Shown here in pieces: positions 42,887 to 51,918 of a DNA stretch of 64,000 nt (within the stretch, counting starts at the first letter, position 1; each line of letters opens with the position of its first letter). The notes beneath the pieces were generated by a model that saw only the letters and a program-made list of their open reading frames with translations, did not search any database and had not been told where the DNA came from. The stretch covers positions 372,001-436,000 of the forward strand of contig JACJYV010000005.1 in NCBI GenBank assembly GCA_020635905.1. The letters are read 5' to 3'. Both the position numbers and the translations under genes were made by a program. This DNA is from Bacteroidia bacterium. Its GTDB lineage: Bacteria > Bacteroidota > Bacteroidia > J057 > JADKCL01.

Positions 42887-44362
42887 ATGGATCTTATCTA
42901 CGACATTCTCAAAAAGCTGAAAAACTATGAAATCCGGCAAATCAGGAACCAATTAAAAAGTTCTCCCTTTGAATATGAAAAGGTTGGAAAACTATTTGAT
43001 TTGGTTACACGGTATAAGGATAAAGACGAAACTTTTTTTTCAGAAAAATTATATAATAAGCCACCCGATAATACCTTCAGGGTTACAAAATCGCGGTTGA
43101 AGCGAATGCTGGAAGATGTGGTTTTGAATGACAAGAGCCTCAACAGCTATTCTGCCCAATATATCAACGCCTTTTTGCAAGCCAAAAAACGGCTCCTTCA
43201 GGGCGAAATTCTACTGGGCCGCGGAATTTACTCGGGCGCAAAAAACCTCCTGCTTCAGGTCGTGTCTCAGGCCCAGAAATTCTCTCTCCACAATGAGCTT
43301 TTTCATTCTGAATTGCTGCTGCTTCGGGGGGAATCCATCAACATGAAGGTGAAGGAGTTTCAGAAACGATCTGATATGCTGCTGGAACTCAACCGCGAAA
43401 ATTATCTGGTCAACGAAGCGGCCATCCTCCATTACTCAGTTACCAATCTGCTGACCAATAAAACCCTGGTTTCGAAAGAAAGTATGGAGGAAATTCTGGT
43501 CAAACTCGACAAAATCCGGGAAGTGAAAGAAATTACCAAAAGCCCGGTAGCCGAATATTATTACCTGCTGACCAATATTCTGTATGCCCAGTACGAATCT
43601 GAATTCAATGAGGCCAAAAAATACTGCAAAGCCTATCTGCGCCTGCTGCAAACCCAGCCTTCCGTCCGTTCAGACCAGCGGCTGGGCAGCGCCCTGTTTC
43701 AATTGACTGAAGTCTCGCTGCGTACCAATGACCTCGAAGAAGCCCGCAAGTACGTAAAGGAAACCCTCAGTTTTTTCTCCCGCGAGGAAACCAATTACCT
43801 GATCGTGCTGGGCAGCGCCTTCAGGGCCGCCTTTTATTCAGAAAACTACGGCGAGGCCAACAAAATCATCCAGGAAGCATTTGCCCACCCCCGCTTTGAA
43901 ATTTCCAAAATGCGGACAGCCAACTGGCATTTTTTCAAAGCCTGTCTCCAGTTCAAAACGGGCAAAGTAAAAGAAGCCATGCAGGAACTAAACGGAGCAA
44001 CGGAAATGCTCAGCGATAAAATGGGCTGGAATATTTCTTTCCGCCTGCTGGAAATCATGTTGCTCTATGAAGCTGATTTGCACGATCTGCTCGATACCAA
44101 GATTCTCAACATGCGCCAATTCGTCAAACGGACCCACAAAAATTCTGAACTTTACCGCCCCATGCTGCTGATCGGGATTTTGATGGAATGGCACAAAAAG
44201 GATCTGGATTTCAAAAAGGCCATGCCGGGAATTTCCAAAAAACTGGAGCAACTGGCCGAATACCACAAGAAAGTTCCTTTTAACCCAACCGCGACTGAAT
44301 TGATACGTCTGGAAACCTGGATTGAGGAAAAAGCCAGGCAGCATGGCGCTTTTTTTGCTTAA
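42887..44362 (+). CDS. Large helical-repeat protein of unknown function
   Basis: 491 residues, with no signal peptide or membrane segment, almost entirely alpha-helical with a TPR-like repeating pattern (for example LFQLTEVSLRTNDLEEARKYVKETLSFF and ACLQFKTGKVKEAMQELNGATEML). The N-terminal ~100 residues (MDLIYDILKKLKNYEIRQIRNQL...RLKRMLEDVVLND) form a separate basic region. I do not recognise a named family; TPR-like proteins of this kind usually bind other proteins. It stands 30 bases before the DUF2341 secreted-protein gene in the same direction, so the two could be co-transcribed. Confidence 0.75.
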   Translation: MDLIYDILKKLKNYEIRQIRNQLKSSPFEYEKVGKLFDLVTRYKDKDETFFSEKLYNKPPDNTFRVTKSRLKRMLEDVVLNDKSLNSYSAQYINAFLQAKKRLLQGEILLGRGIYSGAKNLLLQVVSQAQKFSLHNELFHSELLLLRGESINMKVKEFQKRSDMLLELNRENYLVNEAAILHYSVTNLLTNKTLVSKESMEEILVKLDKIREVKEITKSPVAEYYYLLTNILYAQYESEFNEAKKYCKAYLRLLQTQPSVRSDQRLGSALFQLTEVSLRTNDLEEARKYVKETLSFFSREETNYLIVLGSAFRAAFYSENYGEANKIIQEAFAHPRFEISKMRTANWHFFKACLQFKTGKVKEAMQELNGATEMLSDKMGWNISFRLLEIMLLYEADLHDLLDTKILNMRQFVKRTHKNSELYRPMLLIGILMEWHKKDLDFKKAMPGISKKLEQLAEYHKKVPFNPTATELIRLETWIEEKARQHGAFFA

Positions 44363-44392
44363 TTAGGAATCACATTTACCCTGACAAAAGCT

Positions 44393-46243
44393 ATGAAAAG
44401 AACACTATTGCTGTTTACTTTGTTTACCCTTGTCTTTGGATTCGCTCTTCCTGGTCTCAGGGCCCAATCCTGCCTGGCCAACTGGATCTATAAAAGGCAA
44501 TTCCTGATTGATTACACCAACGGAGACAGCCTGCAAACGGATTATCAGATACCCCTGATCATTGACACGGAGGACCTGGTCAACCAGGGCAAGCTTGATT
44601 CCACAGGAAAGGATTTGCGTTTTACTTCAAACGATTGTTGCACGCCCCTTTGTTTTTGGGTCGAGTCGGGCATGAACACCAATTCCACCACGATTTGGGT
44701 CAAAGTGCCTCTGCTGGTGCCCGGAACCATGACCTCTGTGCAGATGTTTTACGGAAACCCAGCAGCCACAGACATTCAGGATCCATTTTGCACGTTTGAA
44801 TTTTACGATACGTTTGACAGCACAGCCCTCAGTACTTCACGATGGAATATTACCAATGTCAATACTTCCGTAGCTTCAGGGAAGCTAAACCTGCTTCAAA
44901 CCGCCTTTGACGGAGGGATTTCAACCAAAAAAACATTTGCCAATAACGGAAACAATACCCATACGGTTTACCAAAGGATCCGTGGGAATAATACCAGCGG
45001 CCAGTACTTTGCCAATTACGGCTGGGGCGTGGATCCAAACCCCTGGGATACCCGAACGGGCGTATTTTTTTACCATATCATTACAAACTTTGGAAACCAA
45101 AAGGTAGGTGCAACCACCTGCCAGGGCACAGGGCTGGGCACCAAAGACAATAACTGGCACAAGATTGGGGTGAATATGGGCACCTGGTTTTCAGTTGACA
45201 CCGACACCATCGTGTGGTGTAGTGCCGGGCCCCACCTGGTTTACAGAGCTGCGGTAAGCACCTGGTCGAGCGGTTGTGATACGGATATAGATTATGTATT
45301 TGTGGTCAAAGATGTATTTCAAAACCCGCCAGTTTGGACCATGGGGGTAGAATCTGGTTTAAATACCTTTTCCCTGAACGCTTCAGATACCGCGATTTGT
45401 GGTGGTGGCACTGGAAATCTTTGGATCAGCCCGGGCTTCAATTCCATCCTTTGGTCCACCAATGAGACCAGCGATACGATTCAGGTTGCAAATCCCGGCT
45501 GGTACACGGTAACGGCCTCAGATAGTGGTGGATGCATCAGCACAGATTCGATCTTTCTGGGTCAGTATCCAAGCCCTTCAGTATCCTTGAGCAATTTGCA
45601 GTTCTGCGACGGCAACAGTGGAATTCTGGATGCAGGAAGCGGATGGGCGTCTTATCAGTGGAGCGACAATTCCACGGGGCAAACCCTTTCCGTCTCCAGC
45701 GGTGGCAGTTATTGGGTGCAGGTCACCAACAGTTTTGGTTGCCAGGGAGGCGACACTGCCCAGGTTTCAGTCTGGCCCCTGCCTATGCCCGTAGTTACCC
45801 ATTCTGCTGAAACCCTTTCCACAGGATCTTATGCGACCTACCAATGGAACCTAAATGGAAATCCCATTGCAGGGGCGAATTCCCAAAGCTATGTGGCACC
45901 CGAAAATGGAAATTACTCGGTAACGGTTACTGACTCCAATGGCTGTGAGGGCACCTCAGGTGTGCTTTTGAGTGGCAATTTAGGGCTTGAGTCAGGAGAA
46001 TTTGAGGTTTACCCGAATCCATCTTCAGGGTGGGTCAATATTTCGGGAAGCAGTTCTGAGGGGAATGATCTCCTTATTTACATAATGGACCTCAAGGGAA
46101 GAGAAGTTTTCCATCAAGCCTTTGCCATAAACCATGGAAAATTTAAGGTTGATGCAGACTTGTCGGGTTTGGCGAAAGGAATTTATTTGCTCCAAATCCG
46201 TTCAGGAGATCAAAGCACGGGCAGACAAATTATTCTGAAATAA
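44393..46243 (+). CDS. DUF2341-containing secreted protein with T9SS sorting domain
   Basis: 616 residues with a signal peptide (MKRTLLLFTLFTLVFGFALPGLRAQ). Residues ~30-320 contain the DUF2341 domain (WIYKRQFLIDYTNG, DLRFTSNDCCTPLCFWVESG, WVKVPLLVPGTMTSVQMFYGNP). Then come two PKD/Ig-like parts with CxxG patterns (ICGGGTGNLWISPGFNSILWS, FCDGNSGILDAGSGWASYQWS) and the T9SS C-terminal domain (EVYPNPSSGWVNISG, KGIYLLQIRSGDQSTGRQIIL). DUF2341 domains occur in surface adhesin-like proteins. Surface display via T9SS is inferred. Its 3' end overlaps the convergent dehydrogenase gene by 14 bases. Confidence 0.88.
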   Translation: MKRTLLLFTLFTLVFGFALPGLRAQSCLANWIYKRQFLIDYTNGDSLQTDYQIPLIIDTEDLVNQGKLDSTGKDLRFTSNDCCTPLCFWVESGMNTNSTTIWVKVPLLVPGTMTSVQMFYGNPAATDIQDPFCTFEFYDTFDSTALSTSRWNITNVNTSVASGKLNLLQTAFDGGISTKKTFANNGNNTHTVYQRIRGNNTSGQYFANYGWGVDPNPWDTRTGVFFYHIITNFGNQKVGATTCQGTGLGTKDNNWHKIGVNMGTWFSVDTDTIVWCSAGPHLVYRAAVSTWSSGCDTDIDYVFVVKDVFQNPPVWTMGVESGLNTFSLNASDTAICGGGTGNLWISPGFNSILWSTNETSDTIQVANPGWYTVTASDSGGCISTDSIFLGQYPSPSVSLSNLQFCDGNSGILDAGSGWASYQWSDNSTGQTLSVSSGGSYWVQVTNSFGCQGGDTAQVSVWPLPMPVVTHSAETLSTGSYATYQWNLNGNPIAGANSQSYVAPENGNYSVTVTDSNGCEGTSGVLLSGNLGLESGEFEVYPNPSSGWVNISGSSSEGNDLLIYIMDLKGREVFHQAFAINHGKFKVDADLSGLAKGIYLLQIRSGDQSTGRQIILK

Positions 46244-47171
46244 AATCACAGATGGTATCCAGCATGGCGTTGTTAATGCGGTCAAGGGATTCAAAACTCC
46301 AACCACCGATGTGAGGGGTGAGAATAACATTTTCTCTGGCTGCCAATGCCTCAAACTCCTCTGTTTGCACTTGGGTCAGGTGGTCCAGCTTTTCATTTTC
46401 CAATACGTCCAAACCTGCACCCAAAACTTTCCCATTATCCAAAAAAGTCAATAAGTCGCAGGTTTTCACCACGGGTCCACGGCTCAGGTTGAGAAAATAA
46501 ATGGGCTTGGCAAAGCGCTCAAAGAAAGTAGCGTCAGCCAGATAATGAGTTTCAGCCGTAAGCGGGATGTGCAAAGTTACGACATCTGCATTGGCAAAAA
46601 TTTCTTCCATGGAGGACTCTTTCACATGGCCGTTTCCATAGCCATTTTTGTATTTGTCGTAAGCCAGCACCTCCATCCCAAATCCCGAAATACAATTGCC
46701 GAACGCGGTGCCTGTATTTCCATAGCCAATGATCCCCACGGTTTTGCCACCCAATTCCGTACCACGGTTCGCTTCGCGAAGCCATTTGTGGTCCTTCACC
46801 TGGCTGTTGGCCACACAAATCCTGTGCATCAGGGCCAGGAGCATTCCAACCGCCTGTTCGCCCACGGGCCTTGCATTGGCGCCAGGGGCATTCACGAGTT
46901 TTATTCCCTTTGCCTCCAGATAAGGCACATCAATATGATCCAGACCCACGCCTGCCCGGCAAACCAGCTTCAAATCCGGGGCTGAATCGAGGGCGGGACG
47001 GTCCAGATTGATCTTGCTGTTGATGACCAAAATCTCTGCCCAGGGCAGAGATTCGAGGCATTCCGCGGGGCTCGCCCCGCACAAAAAGCGAACCTCTCCG
47101 GCCATTTGCCGAATTTCTTCCAGAAATGGATCCGGGAAGGGATCAACCACCAAAATTCTGGGTTTATTCAT
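46230..47171 (-). CDS. D-3-phosphoglycerate dehydrogenase-type 2-hydroxyacid dehydrogenase
   Basis: 313 residues. The NAD-binding part has VGIIGYGNTGTAFGN and the D-2-hydroxyacid signature pattern; the catalytic triad is visible as the Arg in FLNLSRGPVV, the Glu in LDVLENEK, and the His in TPHIGGWSFE. The length without an ACT domain fits the short SerA type. Activity as 3-phosphoglycerate dehydrogenase (first step of serine synthesis) is supported by the class V aminotransferase directly upstream, but other 2-hydroxyacids remain possible. It overlaps the aminotransferase by 8 bases and the convergent DUF2341 gene by 14 bases. Two tight inverted repeats sit in its N-terminal coding part. Confidence 0.85.
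   Translation of the reverse strand: MNKPRILVVDPFPDPFLEEIRQMAGEVRFLCGASPAECLESLPWAEILVINSKINLDRPALDSAPDLKLVCRAGVGLDHIDVPYLEAKGIKLVNAPGANARPVGEQAVGMLLALMHRICVANSQVKDHKWLREANRGTELGGKTVGIIGYGNTGTAFGNCISGFGMEVLAYDKYKNGYGNGHVKESSMEEIFANADVVTLHIPLTAETHYLADATFFERFAKPIYFLNLSRGPVVKTCDLLTFLDNGKVLGAGLDVLENEKLDHLTQVQTEEFEALAARENVILTPHIGGWSFESLDRINNAMLDTICDFISE
47031..47080. repeat. Two adjacent inverted repeats inside the dehydrogenase gene
   Basis: The first has perfect 11-bp arms AATCTCTGCCC (47031-47041) and GGGCAGAGATT (47043-47053) with one base between. The second is GCGGGGC (47065-47071), TC, GCCCCGC (47074-47080). Both lie in the region encoding LCGASPAECLESLPWAEILV; the protein frame is normal. 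Confidence 0.7.
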
Positions 47172-48264
47172 CTTTCAAATCCGTTATTAATTGTTGCAGG
47201 GCATGCAAAAATGCCTCTGTTTCTCCATTTTCCAGCCAGCCAAAATGAGCCACCCGCAAATACTTACCCTTCCAGCCATCCTGGGCTCCGCTGACCTCAA
47301 TCTGGTATTCTTCAGATAAAAGTTGCTTCAGGACATCGGAGTTGATTCCCGGAAAATGAAAAACGGTCAGAGAATCTCCATTGCAGGCGCCCACCAGTTC
47401 TCCACCCAGGCGAACGATTTCGGCCCGCACCTTGCGGGCCCGCTGATGCACCTCGTTCCAAACCACTGGCAGACTTTTTTGGCGAAGAAATTCCACCGCA
47501 GCCTTAACGCCATAAAATAATTGCACGGGAGCCGTATAGGGAAAATTTCCCCTGGCCAGTTCATCGGCATAAATGCCGAAATGAGCCGCATGTCTTTCCG
47601 AAGTAAAGTTTCCCTTGGCGCGGTCACTGACCGCGACATAGATGGTCCCGGCTGGATTCAGCAGAGTTTTTTGGCTCGCGGCCACCGCGAGATCAAGTTT
47701 CCAGGCATCAAAATAGAGAGGGACAATTCCAGCTGTACTGATTACATCTGCCACCACCAGCAATTCCTGGCTCACTTGTCGCAACTTAGAGACACAATCT
47801 TCCAAATCAATATTCACTCCTGTAGAGGTCTCACAATGGGTCAGGATTACTCCTTTGAGGTGGGGAATGGTTTGTGCTTTTTCCTTCAATTCCACGGCGG
47901 TCGGGAACTCTCCCCAGGGTTTTTCGAGGGTATGCAAATCCAGCCCCAGGGTACGGGCCATGGCCACCCACCGTGCACTGAATTTTCCGTAAACGGGGAT
48001 CAAAATAGAGTCCCCGGGTTGGAAGAGGGAACGCATGCCAGTTTCCACTCCAAAACTACCTGAACCCGGCAAAGCCAGCACCTGATTTTGGGTCTGAAAG
48101 ACATATTGCAGGCCATTTTGCAATTCGGCAAAAAAAGACCTGAACTCAGCAGAGCGGTGATGAATCACCTGGTGGCGCATCGCCTCCAGCACAAAGTCGG
48201 GCACTGCGACCGGACCGGGAGTCAGAAGAATTCTGGAAGTTGAATCAACCATGGGCACGGGCAT
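47164..48264 (-). CDS. Class V aminotransferase (alanine-glyoxylate/serine-pyruvate type)
   Basis: 366 residues, PLP-dependent fold I. Residues LLTPGPVAVPDFVLEAM begin it, then HRSAEFRSFF, GSGSFGVETGMRSLF, ILTHCETSTGVN, and the PLP lysine in AASQKTLLNPAG. The family includes alanine-glyoxylate, serine-glyoxylate and, in some bacteria and archaea, phosphoserine aminotransferases. It shares an operon with a 3-phosphoglycerate dehydrogenase-type gene (8-base overlap), so a role as an alternative SerC in serine synthesis is a reasonable guess. The start overlaps the ksgA stop region by 20 bases, an unusually long overlap; a later start (codon 5, MVDSTSRILLTPGP) would reduce it. Confidence 0.85.
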   Translation of the reverse strand: MPVPMVDSTSRILLTPGPVAVPDFVLEAMRHQVIHHRSAEFRSFFAELQNGLQYVFQTQNQVLALPGSGSFGVETGMRSLFQPGDSILIPVYGKFSARWVAMARTLGLDLHTLEKPWGEFPTAVELKEKAQTIPHLKGVILTHCETSTGVNIDLEDCVSKLRQVSQELLVVADVISTAGIVPLYFDAWKLDLAVAASQKTLLNPAGTIYVAVSDRAKGNFTSERHAAHFGIYADELARGNFPYTAPVQLFYGVKAAVEFLRQKSLPVVWNEVHQRARKVRAEIVRLGGELVGACNGDSLTVFHFPGINSDVLKQLLSEEYQIEVSGAQDGWKGKYLRVAHFGWLENGETEAFLHALQQLITDLKDE

Positions 48265-49024
48265 TCAAAATTTCGCGGGTAAGCCACTCAAAATCTTCGA
48301 CCGAAAGCTGTTCGGCCCTTTTATTCATCATTTCATCCAACTGAGGCAGTTCTGAACAGTTGAGTGATTTGAGTGCATTCCGCAGAGTTTTACGGCGCTG
48401 ACCAAATGCGGTTTTGACTACTTTTGAGAATTCTTTGAAAGGCAATTTCCCCGCAGAATCCTTCTTTCGCATGGTAAAAACCCCGCTTTTTACCCTGGGA
48501 GGCGGAAAAAACACCTTTTCCCCCACGGTAAATTCGTATTTCAGGTCGAAATAATAACCCAGCAACACGCTGAGAATCCCGTATTCTTTATTGCCCGGGC
48601 CGCTGCAAATCCGCTCGGCAACCTCCTTTTGCACCATGAAAACCCCTTCTTTTACCCGATCATGCTGCTCCAATAACCTGAAAAAAATCGGGCTGGACAC
48701 ATTATATGGCAGGTTACCAATAAAAGAAATCAGCCCAGGCTTCAATTCAGCCATATTCCATTTCAAAAAATCCTGGTGCACCACCCTCACTCCCTGGCTG
48801 GAAAATTTGCTTTTCACCATTTCCGCTGCATCTGTATCAATCTCCACCAAAGTCAGATCGGGATGCACAGGCACCAGAAAATTCGTCAAAACACCTTCCC
48901 CTGGTCCAATTTCCACCACCTGATCTTCCGCGCCAGCCTGTAAACAGGAAGCAATTTTCCGGGCAATATTCAAATCACGCAGGAAATGCTGCCCCAGATG
49001 TTTCTTTGGTTTTAGATTGTGCAT
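48245..49024 (-). CDS. rsmA: 16S rRNA dimethyladenosine transferase RsmA (KsgA)
   Basis: 259 residues. It dimethylates two adjacent adenines near the 3' end of 16S rRNA using SAM. Seen: KKHLGQHFLRD at the N-terminus, the SAM-binding VEIGPGEGVLTNFL, and the catalytic GNLPYNVSSPI (NLPY). The C-terminal rRNA-binding part has AFGQRRKTLRNALKS. It is the first gene of a minus-strand operon with the aminotransferase and dehydrogenase, and is divergent from the aminopeptidase gene (41 bases). Confidence 0.95.
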   Translation of the reverse strand: MHNLKPKKHLGQHFLRDLNIARKIASCLQAGAEDQVVEIGPGEGVLTNFLVPVHPDLTLVEIDTDAAEMVKSKFSSQGVRVVHQDFLKWNMAELKPGLISFIGNLPYNVSSPIFFRLLEQHDRVKEGVFMVQKEVAERICSGPGNKEYGILSVLLGYYFDLKYEFTVGEKVFFPPPRVKSGVFTMRKKDSAGKLPFKEFSKVVKTAFGQRRKTLRNALKSLNCSELPQLDEMMNKRAEQLSVEDFEWLTREILNARAHG

Positions 49025-49065
49025 ACTAATTGTAAATTTAGGGCTTCATTTCACTTTACGAAAAC

Positions 49066-50517
49066 ATGGACATTAAACATATTTCCAGTCTCCCCAAACC
49101 CAATTCCGCTACATTATACGCCTTTATGGTAACCGGGCAAAACCGCAAGGAACTGGAAAAGATGGCCAGGGAAAACCTCGACGAGAACATTGAAATTGAC
49201 AAAAGCTACTGCGAGGAGGACGTAAAGAATTTTCATTTTACCAATAATATTAAGGTGCTTTTTCTGGGTGCAGGTGAAGAAGGACAACCCGAAGCCGAGG
49301 ATTTGCGCATGGGCATCCACGCCATTATCAACCAAACCAACGACCTGAAAATCTCCCGTTTGGTGATTGTAAGCATGGATGGAGAGGGTAAAAATGCTGC
49401 TTCGCTGCGCGATATTGCAGAAACCTGTGTGTTGAGCAATTATCAATTCCTTACCTACAAGACCGATCCCCGGAAAAAAGAGAATTCCCTCAAAAAAATC
49501 TCCATCTACAGTACGGATAAGGGCGCAGCCAACCTGGTGAAGGAAGGCTACCTGACGGGTACCGTCACCACCATCGCCCGCGATCTGGTCAACGAGCCGG
49601 TCATCACCCTGACTGCGGTGGAACTGGCCAACCGGGCTGAAAAACTGGGCAAAGAATTTGGCTTTGAAGTGGAGGTTTTCAATAAAAAGAAGATCGAATC
49701 GCTGAAAATGGGCGGTCTGCTGGCCGTAAATTTTGGAAGTCCCCTCCCTCCCACTTTCACCATCATGGAATGGAAGCCCAAGGGTGCCAAAAATAAAAAA
49801 CCCATCGTGCTGGTCGGCAAAGGCGTGGTCTATGATACAGGCGGCCTCAGCCTCAAGCCAACGGGCAATTCCATGGATTTCATGAAATCAGACATGGCGG
49901 GCGCTGCTGCCGTGATTGGCACCTTGTGTGGCGCGGGCGCTCTGAATCTTCCCTACCATATCATCGGGCTGGTGCCTGCCACGGATAACCGTCCCGGACA
50001 GAATGCTTACACACCGGGCGATGTGATCCGCATGTACGACGGCACCACCGTTGAGGTGCTGAATACGGACGCGGAAGGCCGCATGATCCTGGCTGACGCG
50101 CTGGCTTATGCCAAAAAATACGATCCTGAAATCACCATTGACCTGGCTACCCTGACGGGTGCTGCAGTGATCGCGGTGGGTACCCTGGGCATTGCCATGA
50201 TGTCGAATGCCAGCGAAGAGCAGAAAAACAAACTCAAAACCGCAGGTTTTGCGGTTTATGAGCGCCTGGTGGAACTCCCCCTCTGGAAAGAATACAAAGA
50301 TCAGCTCAAGAGCGACATTGCCGACCTGAAAAACATAGGCGGGCGCAACGCCGGATCCATCACCGCAGGAAAATTCCTGGAACATTTTACCGATTACCCC
50401 TGGATTCACCTCGACATTGCCGGCCCCGCCTTTCTGCACGGCGCAGAAGGATACCGCGGAAAAAATGGCACAGGTACAGGTGTCAGGTTGCTGCTGAACT
50501 TCATCGAAAATTATTAG
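49066..50517 (+). CDS. pepA: Leucyl aminopeptidase (M17 family)
   Basis: 483 residues, cytosolic two-metal aminopeptidase. The metal-binding residues are in VGKGVVYDTGGLSLKP (K252, D257), KSDMAGAAAV (D276) and NTDAEGRMILADAL (D335, E337; R339 conserved). The N-terminal ~160 residues are the family's less conserved domain. It releases N-terminal residues from peptides and has DNA-binding roles in some bacteria. The gene stands alone; a short hairpin CCGCT-CCCTT-AGCGG (50527-50541) follows. Confidence 0.93.
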   Translation: MDIKHISSLPKPNSATLYAFMVTGQNRKELEKMARENLDENIEIDKSYCEEDVKNFHFTNNIKVLFLGAGEEGQPEAEDLRMGIHAIINQTNDLKISRLVIVSMDGEGKNAASLRDIAETCVLSNYQFLTYKTDPRKKENSLKKISIYSTDKGAANLVKEGYLTGTVTTIARDLVNEPVITLTAVELANRAEKLGKEFGFEVEVFNKKKIESLKMGGLLAVNFGSPLPPTFTIMEWKPKGAKNKKPIVLVGKGVVYDTGGLSLKPTGNSMDFMKSDMAGAAAVIGTLCGAGALNLPYHIIGLVPATDNRPGQNAYTPGDVIRMYDGTTVEVLNTDAEGRMILADALAYAKKYDPEITIDLATLTGAAVIAVGTLGIAMMSNASEEQKNKLKTAGFAVYERLVELPLWKEYKDQLKSDIADLKNIGGRNAGSITAGKFLEHFTDYPWIHLDIAGPAFLHGAEGYRGKNGTGTGVRLLLNFIENY

Positions 50518-50604
50518 TTATCTTTGCCGCTCCCTTAGCGGAATTTCAACAGGCATTTCCTGAAAACGGGAAATTGGCCTAACATTTATCTCAGAATCAT
50601 TGCA

Positions 50605-51816
50605 ATGAAAATACGCAAAACACTACGAATCGGAATCACCATTGGAGATATTGGGGGAATTGGCCCCGAACTGATCATACGTGCCCTCAAAGAACCCCAA
50701 CTGAAAGAGATGTTTACGCCCATTATTTATGGGCCGGCCAAAGTGCTGAACATCTATCGCAAGGTGCTGGACGTGGACAAATTCTCCTATAACGTAATTC
50801 AGGATCCATCTCAGGCACCGCCCCGCAAAGTGAGTGTGATCGATCCAGAAATCAGAATTGACGAGATTGAAATTGGCAGCCCCAGTAAGTTGGGTGGCGA
50901 ATGTGCCGTGGCAGCGTTTAAAATGGCAACGGAAGACCTCAAAAAAGGCGAAATTGACGCCCTGGTCACCATGCCAATCGACAAAGCCACCATTCAGGCC
51001 GACGAATTCAAATTTCCCGGTCATACTGAATACCTGGCTCAGGCCTATGGCGTAGAGGAAAGCCTCATGCTGATGGTCTCTGAAAAAATGAAAATCGGGG
51101 TGGTATCCGGGCATGTGCCGGTCAGCAAAATCCATCAGGACATAACTGCCAATAAGGTTGCCGCAAAGTTGCGCATCCTGGATCAGTCCCTCAGAAACGA
51201 TTTCAACATCGAGCGTCCACGCATTGCAGTGCTGGGACTCAATCCCCACGCAGGCGATAACGGACTGCTTGGACGGGAGGAAATTGACGTGATCTTCAAA
51301 GTGGTGGAACAACAGCACAAAAAGAATCCTTTGACCCTGGGTCCTTACTCAGCTGATGGATTTTTTGGCTCAGGAAAATTCCTCTCTTTCGACGGCATTC
51401 TGGCCATGTACCACGATCAGGGGCTGATTCCATTCAAACTGCTTTCTGGATTTCACGGGGTAAATGTCACGGTTGGACTGGAAGGAGTACGTACCTCTCC
51501 CGACCACGGAGTGGCCTACGACCTCGCCGGACAAAACCGCGCTTCGCTCGACAGCTTTATTCAGGCCATTTTTACGGCCATGGATATTTACAGAAACCGC
51601 ACGGAAAACCTGGAATTGCAGGAAGGATCCATCAAAGTGGACGAACAGAAACGCAAGGAAGTGCGCAAAGCCCTCAATCGCCCGGACAGCCGTCGTGGCA
51701 GAAGGGACGAAAAACCGGGCCGCGGCCGGGACGAGCGCAAATCTCAGAAACCTGATCCTCAGGCTTCAAAAGAGGAACTGGTGGAACTGGAAGTCCTTCG
51801 GGAAGAGGAAGAATAA
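50605..51816 (+). CDS. pdxA: 4-hydroxythreonine-4-phosphate dehydrogenase PdxA with a charged tail
   Basis: 403 residues. PdxA oxidises 4-phosphohydroxy-L-threonine in the DXP-dependent pyridoxal phosphate pathway. Seen: GITIGDIGGIGPELI (residue 9), ALVTMPIDKATIQ, FPGHTEYLAQ with a metal-binding His, NPHAGDNGLLGREE, and AMYHDQGLIPFKLL. The catalytic core ends near residue 337. It is followed by a ~65-residue tail, highly charged and low-complexity (EQKRKEVRKALNRPD, RRGRRDEKPGRGRDERK, EELVELEVLREEEE), which standard PdxA proteins (about 330 residues) lack. No pdxJ is near. Confidence 0.92.
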   Translation: MKIRKTLRIGITIGDIGGIGPELIIRALKEPQLKEMFTPIIYGPAKVLNIYRKVLDVDKFSYNVIQDPSQAPPRKVSVIDPEIRIDEIEIGSPSKLGGECAVAAFKMATEDLKKGEIDALVTMPIDKATIQADEFKFPGHTEYLAQAYGVEESLMLMVSEKMKIGVVSGHVPVSKIHQDITANKVAAKLRILDQSLRNDFNIERPRIAVLGLNPHAGDNGLLGREEIDVIFKVVEQQHKKNPLTLGPYSADGFFGSGKFLSFDGILAMYHDQGLIPFKLLSGFHGVNVTVGLEGVRTSPDHGVAYDLAGQNRASLDSFIQAIFTAMDIYRNRTENLELQEGSIKVDEQKRKEVRKALNRPDSRRGRRDEKPGRGRDERKSQKPDPQASKEELVELEVLREEEE

Positions 51817-51865
51817 AAAACTCCAGCCCGTAATGTGGAAATAATTCAGGAATTCGTCTCTGACG

Positions 51866-51897
51866 TTTCATTATTAACTGGAAAACATTTATTTTTG
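51866..51897 (+). promoter_or_regulatory. Bacteroidota-type promoter of the yceD-rpmF-plsX cluster
   Basis: -7 TATTTTTG (51890-51897), a full TAnnTTTG match; a TTTC (51866-51869, one change from TTTG) lies 20 bases upstream. It is 21 bases from the GTG at 51919. The -7 element and the following GCGG are identical to those of the response-regulator promoter at 2156. Confidence 0.5.
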
Positions 51898-51918
51898 CGG
51901 TCCTAAAATTTTCCAACT

